Shown here: in pieces, positions 1 to 6,712 of the stretch
How positions within the stretch are numbered: position 1 is the stretch's first letter
Layout: the number at the start of each line of letters is the position of its first letter
NCBI GenBank assembly: GCA_012728025.1
Contig: JAAYFX010000137.1
Location: forward strand, 1-12,033
DNA from: Clostridiales bacterium
Lineage (GTDB): Bacteria; Bacillota; Clostridia; Oscillospirales; Oscillospiraceae
DNA: 12,033 nucleotides
Direction: 5' to 3'
Notes under the pieces: generated by a model
What the model saw: the letters and a program-made list of their open reading frames with translations, nothing else
What the model was told of the DNA's origin: nothing
The model's database searches: none
Position numbers and translations under genes: made by a program

Positions 1-191
1 ATTATTTCCTGCACACGCCCCACCTGAGCGCCCTCCTCCAGCATGACCTTTATGCCATGGGGATGCGTTGGGCTGTTCGTGAGTATGCGCCGAACGTGAC
101 CTCTCGTCAGTGCGCCTGTGCTTTGGTTCTTTTTCAGGATAACATCCACAAGGGCACCTATTTTAATATTTGCTCTTATTTTTCCGTCCAA
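1..191 (-). CDS. ywbE: YwbE family (DUF2196) protein, 3' part cut by window edge
   Basis: The minus strand encodes 63 residues of a YwbE-type protein, a small conserved Firmicutes protein of unknown function that usually has about 60-70 residues. Recognisable family blocks are IGALVDVILKKNQSTGALTR near the start, then ILTNSPTHPHGIKVMLEEG, then QVGRVQEI at the window edge. The start is a TTG codon at 189-191, chosen because a full AAGGAGG ribosome binding site lies 7 bases before it and the homology begins immediately after. That binding site overlaps the stop codon of ylxP (TAA GGAGG), so the two genes are almost certainly cotranscribed and translationally coupled. Only the last few codons should be missing. 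The family assignment is from remembered sequence similarity; the molecular role is not known. Confidence 0.88.
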   Translation of the reverse strand, partial: MDGKIRANIKIGALVDVILKKNQSTGALTRGHVRRILTNSPTHPHGIKVMLEEGAQVGRVQEI

Positions 192-203
192 GGGGCTGCC
201 TCC

Positions 204-485
204 TTATCTGGTTTCACGCTGAATGTCAATGACTTCAGCATCCGTATTATTCTCTATGAATAGCAATATTGACTCAATCATGCTGTCGGCCAAGGCGGCT
301 GTTACAGCGATACAGGCCAGCCCGAGGACGATTGTTCTATGAGTATCCTGCTCTGCCACCTCGGCAATAGAAACGTTAAACCTGCCGTTTATTTTGTCGA
401 TTATGCTTTTCACCACCATGCGTTTTTCTTTTAAAGAGTTTACCCATGAGGCATAAAGCGTGACCCTCGCTGTTTCTATTATCAT
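204..485 (-). CDS. ylxP: YlxP family (DUF503) protein
   Basis: A 93-residue protein of the DUF503/YlxP family, close to the usual full length of about 90-95 residues. Family hallmarks are an N-terminal beta strand (MIIETARVTLY), the SLKEKR block at residues 17-22, the helix VVKSIIDKI, the strand RFNVSIAEV at 35-43 and a C-terminal helix with FIENN. The fold is a small alpha/beta domain. In many Firmicutes the gene sits in the nusA-infB-rbfA cluster and a ribosome-related role has been suggested, but the function is not settled, and here it is followed by ywbE instead. The ATG at 483-485 is supported by GGAG 7-8 bases upstream. Its stop overlaps the ribosome binding site of ywbE 12 bases downstream, which points to an operon. 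Confidence 0.9.
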   Translation of the reverse strand: MIIETARVTLYASWVNSLKEKRMVVKSIIDKINGRFNVSIAEVAEQDTHRTIVLGLACIAVTAALADSMIESILLFIENNTDAEVIDIQRETR

Positions 486-740
486 ATTCTTATCTCCAAA
501 CCTTTTTGCGCCCTGCGCCGATTTTGATTATGAGGCATAATTTGCCCCATGGCAACTGTAAATAAAAGTTATTAACTTTATACTATACTGAGATGAGTTT
601 ACACTTTTTACATAAGGCCGTCAAAGTCAAAAGTATTAAAACTATAAGGTCCCTTTCTGTCATTTAATAATGTTTTATGTTTACACACATTATTAATGCA
701 CCTTTTACACAATATTTTAGCTGTTTATTACATATTACTG

Positions 741-770
741 TTGCTTTCTCTAAATGGCCCATGATATGAT
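741..770 (+). promoter_or_regulatory. Candidate sigma-A promoter of the TetR-type gene
   Basis: TTGCTT at 741-746 and TATGAT at 765-770 are separated by 18 bases. The -10 is a good match and the -35 is weak. Transcription would start near 777, about 95 bases before the regulator's start codon. The 17-base palindrome at 790-806 would lie just inside the transcribed region. Confidence 0.45.
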
Positions 771-789
771 GAAATAGCGCACAGAGAGC

Positions 790-806
790 TGGAAATAAAA
801 TTTCCA
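790..806. promoter_or_regulatory. Candidate operator palindrome for the TetR-type regulator
   Basis: A perfect inverted repeat with 7-base arms (TGGAAAT/ATTTCCA) and a 3-base centre. Size and symmetry are typical of TetR-family operators, and it lies between the candidate promoter and the regulator gene, where binding would block transcription. Autoregulation is inferred; no second copy was seen near the oleate hydratase gene. Confidence 0.4.
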
Positions 807-870
807 TGGGGTTTTCAGCGCATCCGCCACCCCGTGCGCTGACTTTTCAAAAGAAAGGCGGTTTGACAGG

Positions 871-1479
871 ATGGCAAACTTTACAAAAAAGGAAATCATT
901 AAAACCTTTTTTAGCCTGCTTGAGCAGAAACCGCTCTCCAAAATCACTGTTAAGAACATTGTTGAAACCTGTGGGATTAACAGGAACACCTTCTACTATT
1001 ATTATCGGGACATCTATGATTTGGTTGACGATATTTTTAACATCGAAACCGAGAAGGTGACTTCCCAAAACCCTGTACACGGTTACTGGCAGGAGGGTTG
1101 TCTCCAATCAATGCACTATTTGAAGGAACACGCAATGATTATCCAAAACGTGTTTAACTCAATTCAGTTGGAGACAATTAAGGCATACTTATTCAAAACA
1201 GCTCATGGGTTGCTGATTACCCTTTCAAACAATGTGACCGAGGGGCAATATCTTCCTCCGGCGGATAGGAACTTTATTGCGGATTTTTACTCCCATGCCT
1301 TTGTTGGAATTTTTCTTGACTGGATTCGTGGCGGTATGAAGCAGGAGCCGGAAAACTTCATTGAGCTAATGAGCAGAATGCTCAATGGCAGTATTTATGA
1401 TGTGCTGAAACGAAGCGCAAAGGACGCCGGTCGTCAGAAAAGCTGGGGTATGCCCCTATCTATGCGGGATGACAACTAA
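871..1479 (+). CDS. TetR/AcrR family transcriptional regulator
   Basis: A 202-residue one-component DNA-binding repressor-type protein, normal in length for TetR regulators. The N-terminal domain (about residues 5-55) contains the helix-turn-helix: KITVKNIVETCGINRNTFYYYYRDIYDL has the family pattern in which T..I....G.....FY.Y...K/D..L marks helices 2-4. The C-terminal ligand domain has the segment FYSHAFVGIFLDWIRGGM at about 139-156, which resembles the TetR_C_8 (DhaS-like) type. The ATG is preceded by AAAGGCGG about 9 bases upstream, a moderate ribosome binding site. The gene is monocistronic, divergent from ylxP and convergent with the VWA gene, ending at a strong terminator. The effector and targets are unknown. 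The palindrome at 790-806 suggests autoregulation; control of neighbouring genes cannot be shown. Confidence 0.9.
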   Translation: MANFTKKEIIKTFFSLLEQKPLSKITVKNIVETCGINRNTFYYYYRDIYDLVDDIFNIETEKVTSQNPVHGYWQEGCLQSMHYLKEHAMIIQNVFNSIQLETIKAYLFKTAHGLLITLSNNVTEGQYLPPADRNFIADFYSHAFVGIFLDWIRGGMKQEPENFIELMSRMLNGSIYDVLKRSAKDAGRQKSWGMPLSMRDDN

Positions 1480-1486
1480 AACAAAG

Positions 1487-1529
1487 GCCAAACAGCCGCT
1501 CAAAGTTATGGGCGGCTGTTTGGCTTTTT
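1487..1529. terminator. Bidirectional Rho-independent terminator
   Basis: A perfect 13-base-pair stem (GCCAAACAGCCGC at 1487-1499 with GCGGCTGTTTGGC at 1512-1524) and a 12-base loop, followed on the plus strand by TTTTT. It starts 8 bases after the TetR-type stop codon. On the minus strand the stem is followed by CTTTGTTTT, a weaker T tract, so it can also terminate the convergent ATPase-VWA transcript. Confidence 0.92.
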
Positions 1530-1570
1530 ACAATGGACGTTCCGGAAAAGTGCTTAAAAAGTCAGTTTTA

Positions 1571-3463
1571 TTAAAAAATATCCCTCATTTTGTCTTGGAG
1601 TGCAGAAAGCAAAAGTCTTGGGAGTTTTTCAAGCTCCTCTCCAATGCTCAAGCCGTGGGGAGAGTCAAAATCTTGGTTCCATATCTGCTCAAAGTCTTTT
1701 ATATCGGCAGCGGAGTTTTTCCCAATCTGAAAGGCATAGACCAGACAACCCTTATCAATCAGTCTTGCCGCCGCCTTATGAGCACTGCCTGGAGTGTTTG
1801 AGCAGCCATCTGTAATTTCAAAAATCAGCTTAACTAATTTTCCCCTTTTAATCATCCGCAACTGCTGCTCATCGATACCATCGGCCACTTCGTTTAAAAC
1901 TCCCGCATCATCTGTTGAGCCGCCGTTGCCCCGCAGGCGTGTAAGGGACTTAACCTTTTCGGAAAGTTCCCGAAAAGAGGCCCCCCTATGGCCAAAGGAC
2001 TTCACCTTATAAAAATCCTTGCCGAAAAAATATACTTCTGTCTCAATTTCCAGCTTAAGGGGGCTGCTGGCTCTTTGCGCTCTAAGAGCTTCGTTAAAAT
2101 CATCTAAAGACAAAAGGGCTGCAACCAGAGCCTTCCGTGCGGCATCAAGCTTATTTTCATCCATTGAACCGGAGTTATCCATGAGGATGCTCACTTCAAT
2201 ACGGTCAGGCAGCTCTTTCATTTGTGGGGTCAAAACATACTGCTCATAAAGACGTAGTTTGCGGAAACTGCCGTCCTTTTGTGCCTCCACAAAATCCGGA
2301 TAGCCACGGATGATGCTATCTACATTAAGGTGCCCCCGCAGTCGCTGACCCTCTTTTACGTTAATTTCCTGCATGGCCTTTCCCAACAGCAATTGCCAGA
2401 AGCGCCGCATTTCCTCCCGCTCTTTTTTCATTTTTACCGCATAATGCCAGAACATCCTCTGCTCATCGGCATCCACTCCATAATCTGTCAGGTCCTTGAG
2501 ACTGCCGTCTGCGGCACTGCCTGCACAGTTCATTTGGGATGACATGGCTTCAAGCTCTTTAAGGGCAGTCTCCTGCTCCTCGGCAGAAGCTGTGAAGGCA
2601 TCTTCTTCACCGTCTGAAAGGTTTAGCAGACCCTCTTTTTCCTTATTTGGCTCTGCACTTTGGAGTGGAGCCGCATCGATTTCCAGACACCAGAGCCGGA
2701 AGAATTCCGGAAACAATATTTCCCGAAGGAAGGCATCTTTTCTTTCGAGAGTTAGCCTGCGGCCCAGCTCGTCTAAGGTCAGGCGGTAAAGCTTTTTGCC
2801 CAAAACCATTCCAAAGAAGGATTGGGAAACCTCAAAATCCAGCGGCGGCTCTTGTTCGAAAACCAAAGCACATAAAAAAGCATCACAGAAGGCTCTGTGG
2901 GCAGGCTTTGCCTGAAGATACGCAGGCGCAAGCTTTCGACTGGTTTGGTAGTCTTGAATTTGAGCTTTATAGTGGGTCTGCTGAAAGACAGGACAATCTT
3001 TGAAAACCCGCAACACCGCACAAAGCTCCTCAAAGACCCGCAGAAAACCCGACAGCTCCCGCTTTACATAGCGCTTTACACTTTGGGGCTGATATTTGGG
3101 CACAGACGCAAAACCTTCCCGCTCGATTTTTCCAAGCAGGTAGTCGGATAACTCTTGGCATTCACCCTGCCAGCCCTCCATCCGCTTAAGGTAACCGGAA
3201 GGGTTTTGCCGCCAGTCGGGATAAAGGGCAAGCTCCCTGTATAGCAGCCAAAGAATTATCTGGTCGTCTAAATCGTGATTTTGAAAACTTTCAAGAGGTA
3301 AAAACATAGTTCGTTCTAGGGGTTTTAGTAAAAATCGCTTTCCCTCTTTTGCAGTGCGATAGGACAGGCCGCTGTCCCCTGTGAAGGTAATGAGGTTGCG
3401 CTCCTCCCGCTTTAAAAAGTCCTCGCAGCGCAGGGCGGCACGGTCAAGCTTATTTTCATCCAT
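1571..3463 (-). CDS. VWA domain protein, partner of the MoxR-like ATPase
   Basis: A 630-residue protein whose C-terminal third (about 420-620) is a von Willebrand factor A domain with a complete MIDAS metal site: DNSGSM (D429, S431, S433), the threonine in GGSTDD (T517) and the aspartate in ITDG (D552). The first 410 residues form a mostly helical region that I cannot assign to a named domain; an acidic, low-complexity linker lies at about 270-310. There is no signal peptide or membrane segment, so it should be cytoplasmic. VWA proteins paired with MoxR AAA+ ATPases are known to act as metal-dependent adaptors that bind the ATPase or its client; that role is inferred here. The gene starts 15 bases after the ATPase stop, and AGGGTG lies 8 bases before its ATG. 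The first codons (MDENKLD) are duplicated exactly within the MIDAS region (see findings). Confidence 0.9.
   Translation of the reverse strand: MDENKLDRAALRCEDFLKREERNLITFTGDSGLSYRTAKEGKRFLLKPLERTMFLPLESFQNHDLDDQIILWLLYRELALYPDWRQNPSGYLKRMEGWQGECQELSDYLLGKIEREGFASVPKYQPQSVKRYVKRELSGFLRVFEELCAVLRVFKDCPVFQQTHYKAQIQDYQTSRKLAPAYLQAKPAHRAFCDAFLCALVFEQEPPLDFEVSQSFFGMVLGKKLYRLTLDELGRRLTLERKDAFLREILFPEFFRLWCLEIDAAPLQSAEPNKEKEGLLNLSDGEEDAFTASAEEQETALKELEAMSSQMNCAGSAADGSLKDLTDYGVDADEQRMFWHYAVKMKKEREEMRRFWQLLLGKAMQEINVKEGQRLRGHLNVDSIIRGYPDFVEAQKDGSFRKLRLYEQYVLTPQMKELPDRIEVSILMDNSGSMDENKLDAARKALVAALLSLDDFNEALRAQRASSPLKLEIETEVYFFGKDFYKVKSFGHRGASFRELSEKVKSLTRLRGNGGSTDDAGVLNEVADGIDEQQLRMIKRGKLVKLIFEITDGCSNTPGSAHKAAARLIDKGCLVYAFQIGKNSAADIKDFEQIWNQDFDSPHGLSIGEELEKLPRLLLSALQDKMRDIF
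2145..2166. repeat. Direct repeat copy 1 (MIDAS region of the VWA gene)
   Basis: A 22-base sequence (plus strand TCAAGCTTATTTTCATCCAT plus TG) identical to 3444-3465. Here it encodes MDENKLD at residues 434-440, directly after the DNSGS metal-binding motif. Confidence 0.9.
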
Positions 3464-3465
3464 TG
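3444..3465. repeat. Direct repeat copy 2 (start codon region of the VWA gene)
   Basis: The second copy of the 22-base repeat. It covers the start codon and first codons (MDENKLD) of the VWA gene plus two bases upstream. Similarity continues beyond the exact match: both copies go on to GCGGCA on the plus strand, with a 3-base insertion in this copy, giving MDENKLD-R-AA here and MDENKLD-AA in the internal copy. Confidence 0.9.
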
Positions 3466-3478
3466 TTACGCACCCTAT

Positions 3479-6400
3479 TTATATGGACGAGCAGTGAAAG
3501 CGCTCGACGGAAAGGACAGAAGGGCTGCCATGGAAGTCAAAAACCAAAAAGTCGTCCCCAAGTGGCCCTGCACCGGAAAAGTTCGTATTCTCCAAGGTTG
3601 CTGATTCTGTCAGCTTCCATTTACCCCTATGGTTTTCCATAAGATAAACCTTGTTGCTATAAGTAAAGATGATAATAAAATTTCTATTGCAGACCACCCG
3701 AAGGGGGCGCTCCGGCAACAATCCCTCTTGCAGAACAGTTTTTGAGGATAGGGAAAAAAGCTGATAACGGCAGTCCTCGCTAAAAAGAAACACACTGTCC
3801 CCCTCTGGAAGCTCTACACCTTGCAGTCCTGCTATTCCAAGAGAGATAGTCTCTGCCGCTGAAAGTTCCTCATTGTAAATGAGCATTTGCCCGCCGCTGT
3901 CAAGAATGAAAAGCTGGCTTTCGGCACAGCCCATCCATGCAACCTTCTGTCCGGAGACAGGCAGGGAGCCAAGACTGCGGGAGGTGCTGTCCTTAGCAGG
4001 GCAGAAAGCCTCCAAATCACCGTTTTTGTCTAGAGCAATGATGGTGTTTTGGTTAAAAAGAGCAGTACGGCAAAGCTGGTTTGATTGAAATTGAAACTTT
4101 TCACGCAGGATAAGTCTAGCCTCTGACAGCAGGGGTTGAAAGATGAGCAGCTCCCCGTTTTTCTTCACTGCAAGCTGCTCATTGTCTGCATTTGAAAAAT
4201 AGTTGAGCAGGCCAGATAGCTCCGGAAGGACTTCACTCCAATATGCAAAACGGTTTTGAGCAGATAGAAATCGAAGCTCTCCATTAATGGCGGAAACCAG
4301 AAAGCAATCCTCCCCCAGAGGCAGAATGCGGCGTACCATTGCGCCGATTTTTCTTGCTCCCTTGCGAGGCAGAGGGCAAATGTGCAACTGTGAGGGAAAC
4401 ATCCGCTCTCGAAAATAAGGCTCGCTGGCTTTAAACTGCTCCCAAAGGGCAAACTCTGTTTCATCTAGCAGACGGGAAAAGTCCTCGTCTGTCAAACCGG
4501 AGCTTTTGATAGCGGCAAGGGCTCGGGTCAGCACAGAAAGAGTCTCCTCCATATCCGAATAGCTTCTGTCTTCTTCCCAGAGCTGTTTTAAAAGATTTAG
4601 CTGACCTTGCATCCCTCTTATCCTTGCCGCAAATTGCAGATAATCATCAATATCCACAAGATTTTTTTCAGCACCAAGATATTCACAAATGGCCTTTGGA
4701 AGGTTTTGTGCCTTGGGTCCTGTGCCATAAAGCAGATGGATAATGTCCAAATCACTGTAACTTTCTGTTTTTGCTCTGAAATATCGATAGGGGCTATGCC
4801 GGAGCTCGTGATATGTAAGGCTGGCTTCTCCCACTGCTCGGTCTGCAACCTGCCAGCCCTCCTGCTTCGGGAAAAAGCCATACCGCACCGCCTGAGACAG
4901 AATATAGTTCTGGTCATCAGAGTTTGTTATGGAGCTTATAAAACCATCCCAGAGGGCAAGGCTCAAATCCTTTTCCTCGCCTAAATTCCAAGAGTCCAGA
5001 ACATGAATGATGTTTCGGATGGAAAGCACAGACTCTTTAAGCTCCAAGTCACCCATAGAAGTGTCAATCTCCTCCTCGGGGGAAAAGTTATCCTTCCATT
5101 TGCCTATAAACACATTTTGTGTAAGCTTTGAAAGCTGACAAAGCCGAAACAACTCATCGAGGCTTTTTTCCATATCCGGCAGATGCAGAAAACCTCTCTG
5201 GTCGGCTAAATGGGTTAAAACCACCTCAAACAGTTCGTTTGCCTCGGGCTGCTCCTGCTCTGCCAAAGAGCCTCGAACCGATTGGGGAAGATAGTTATAT
5301 TCTATGGTGATAAATCGGGATTGGAAAGCAGGGTTTAGTTGGTTTGTGCCTGAATAGTCAACCTGTCGGGAGGAGAGGTTTCCGGTTCCGATTAGGGCGA
5401 AGCCGGGTTTAATAAATACAGGCCCGACGCCTGTTATATAGGCAGTTTCTCCGGCCTGCCGCTGGAGAAGGTCGTTTAAGCCGATGAGGTTTTGCATGGC
5501 AATGGTATTAAGCTCGTCAATAATGACAGGCCGTCCCTCTTTTGCCGCCTGCAAAATTTCCTTTTCCAGCTTTTTGACCTCAGTGCCGAAGGCGCTGTTA
5601 TTGGCAATAACCATGTCTGAAAAACTGTTCAAAATCAAAAGTTTTAGTCTTGCCTGACTGTTTGGGGGTAATTTAGTTAAATCATCTTGATATAAAGACT
5701 CCATCTGGCTGTAACAGCTAAAAATCTGTCGGAAATAGTCCAAATAAGCATTTTCAGAAAAACTTGTCTTAAGGGTCAGGGTTTTTTCCACAAACATATC
5801 CTCATAGGTTAAGTCATGGGAGCCGGAAAGAAACAAGGGCTGGATTTCCTCCAGCAGTGCTGCATTCTCTCGATATTCTTCATCAATCTCCTTCCAAAAG
5901 ACCCGAAACTGCTCAAAAATCTCCTCATCTGTCGCATCAAAGCAGGAGGAGTACCAATTGCTCATTCGGGTTTCCAACTCCTCTTGTATCCGCTTTGAAA
6001 GGGCATAATCCCGAGCGGCATCCATTGCCAGTTGGGTTTTTCCACCGCCCAGATGCCCGACAATATAGACAGGCAAACCATTATTTAGGGCCTGCGTCAC
6101 CCGCTTTTTGGCGCTGGCAACATAGGGTACGTCAATCATCCTATGCTGGTTTTTGCAGGCAATATCCCCTTGATAGCGCCGCAGATGGAAAGCCTCCCAA
6201 GCCTCCAAATTCCCGCTTACAAGGGCTTCCAAATCTTCCTGTAAGTTCAAAATTCTATCTGTCCGATACCGAGTGGCGGCATTTGAAACAGAGTGATTTG
6301 CTTGGCCCTCTTCCTTTGCAAGTCGGCGTTCCCGATTGAGAAAAAATTGCTCAAAGGCAATCTCTACCTGCATTTGGTCGATAATTTCATCCCATTTCCG

Positions 6401-6610
6401 ATGCTCTGTATCCTTAAAATCTCGATATATATCCAGAACCTCACAATTTAATACTTCGGCAGGGCTGCCTTCGTTTGTTTTTACCGCCGGCCTGCAACGG
6501 GAAAAAAATTTCTCCCCCTCTGCTTCAGGCGGCGGAAAATCGGACAAACGGCTTCGGGAAGCCTGCCGATATAAGCGCTCCAGCTCCTGAATTTTTAGTT
6601 CTTCCTTCAC
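3479..6610 (-). CDS. MoxR-like AAA+ ATPase with C-terminal beta-propeller
   Basis: A 1043-residue cytoplasmic protein. Residues 1-160 are a helical N-terminal region without a recognised domain. The AAA+ core has Walker A GHLGGGKT (185-192), Walker B VIIDEL (362-367), sensor 1 IGTGN (407-411) and a likely arginine finger in NPAFQSRF (R432), the order seen in MoxR/RavA-type ATPases. Walker A and B are about 170 residues apart, roughly three times the usual spacing, so a large insertion lies at about 205-340. Residues 450-740 are helical and unassigned. From about 745 to the end there are about seven repeats of roughly 40 residues with the pattern hydrophobic strand, then NGEL/NGDL/GGQM, then another strand, which fits a seven-bladed beta-propeller. 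It presumably uses ATP to remodel a client together with the VWA partner; the client is unknown. The GTG start follows AGGG by 7 bases. Confidence 0.88.
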   Translation of the reverse strand: MKEELKIQELERLYRQASRSRLSDFPPPEAEGEKFFSRCRPAVKTNEGSPAEVLNCEVLDIYRDFKDTEHRKWDEIIDQMQVEIAFEQFFLNRERRLAKEEGQANHSVSNAATRYRTDRILNLQEDLEALVSGNLEAWEAFHLRRYQGDIACKNQHRMIDVPYVASAKKRVTQALNNGLPVYIVGHLGGGKTQLAMDAARDYALSKRIQEELETRMSNWYSSCFDATDEEIFEQFRVFWKEIDEEYRENAALLEEIQPLFLSGSHDLTYEDMFVEKTLTLKTSFSENAYLDYFRQIFSCYSQMESLYQDDLTKLPPNSQARLKLLILNSFSDMVIANNSAFGTEVKKLEKEILQAAKEGRPVIIDELNTIAMQNLIGLNDLLQRQAGETAYITGVGPVFIKPGFALIGTGNLSSRQVDYSGTNQLNPAFQSRFITIEYNYLPQSVRGSLAEQEQPEANELFEVVLTHLADQRGFLHLPDMEKSLDELFRLCQLSKLTQNVFIGKWKDNFSPEEEIDTSMGDLELKESVLSIRNIIHVLDSWNLGEEKDLSLALWDGFISSITNSDDQNYILSQAVRYGFFPKQEGWQVADRAVGEASLTYHELRHSPYRYFRAKTESYSDLDIIHLLYGTGPKAQNLPKAICEYLGAEKNLVDIDDYLQFAARIRGMQGQLNLLKQLWEEDRSYSDMEETLSVLTRALAAIKSSGLTDEDFSRLLDETEFALWEQFKASEPYFRERMFPSQLHICPLPRKGARKIGAMVRRILPLGEDCFLVSAINGELRFLSAQNRFAYWSEVLPELSGLLNYFSNADNEQLAVKKNGELLIFQPLLSEARLILREKFQFQSNQLCRTALFNQNTIIALDKNGDLEAFCPAKDSTSRSLGSLPVSGQKVAWMGCAESQLFILDSGGQMLIYNEELSAAETISLGIAGLQGVELPEGDSVFLFSEDCRYQLFSLSSKTVLQEGLLPERPLRVVCNRNFIIIFTYSNKVYLMENHRGKWKLTESATLENTNFSGAGPLGDDFLVFDFHGSPSVLSVERFHCSSI

Positions 6611-6654
6611 AATACCACCCTCAAGCTTTCATCCGTCCGGTTCTTCTGCTCCGG

Positions 6655-6695
6655 AAAAAACAAGGGGGGAATTTTATTGGGATAAAATTCCCCCC
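6655..6695 (-). terminator. Rho-independent terminator of the oleate hydratase gene
   Basis: A perfect 14-base-pair stem (6664-6677 with 6682-6695; GGGGGGAATTTTAT/ATAAAATTCCCCCC) and a TGGG loop. On the minus strand it is followed by TTGTTTTTT. It lies 18 bases past the oleate hydratase stop and about 50 bases before the ATPase start codon, so it separates the two genes or acts as an attenuator if transcription reads through. Confidence 0.85.
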
Positions 6696-6712
6696 TCCCC
6701 TTTAAGTAACGA

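Larger units (their letters stand above)
486..870. other. Divergent intergenic region with several palindromes
   Basis: This 385-base stretch separates the divergent ylxP and TetR-type genes. I find no convincing gene on either strand. It is AT-rich and holds four inverted repeats: 565-579 (AAAGTTA T TAACTTT), 664-672 with 688-696 (TTAATAATG/CATTATTAA), 790-806 (TGGAAAT AAA ATTTCCA) and 815-822 with 835-842 (TCAGCGCA/TGCGCTGA). The motif TTTACAC also recurs at about 598, 680 and 704. The likely regulator-gene promoter lies at 741-770. No equally clear promoter for ylxP is visible on the minus strand. Confidence 0.6.

Noticed and set aside
57..263. 68-codon plus-strand frame
   Set aside because: Antisense to ywbE and ylxP, both of which have clear family signatures on the minus strand.
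750..1107. Minus-strand frames of 79 and 86 codons (750-989 and 847-1107)
   Set aside because: Antisense shadows of the TetR-type gene without ribosome binding sites or family features.
4607..4984. 125-codon plus-strand frame
   Set aside because: Antisense shadow of the ATPase gene; no start signals or recognisable domain.
5857..6339. 160-codon plus-strand frame
   Set aside because: Antisense to the ATPase between its N-terminal region and Walker A; low-complexity composition and no ribosome binding site.
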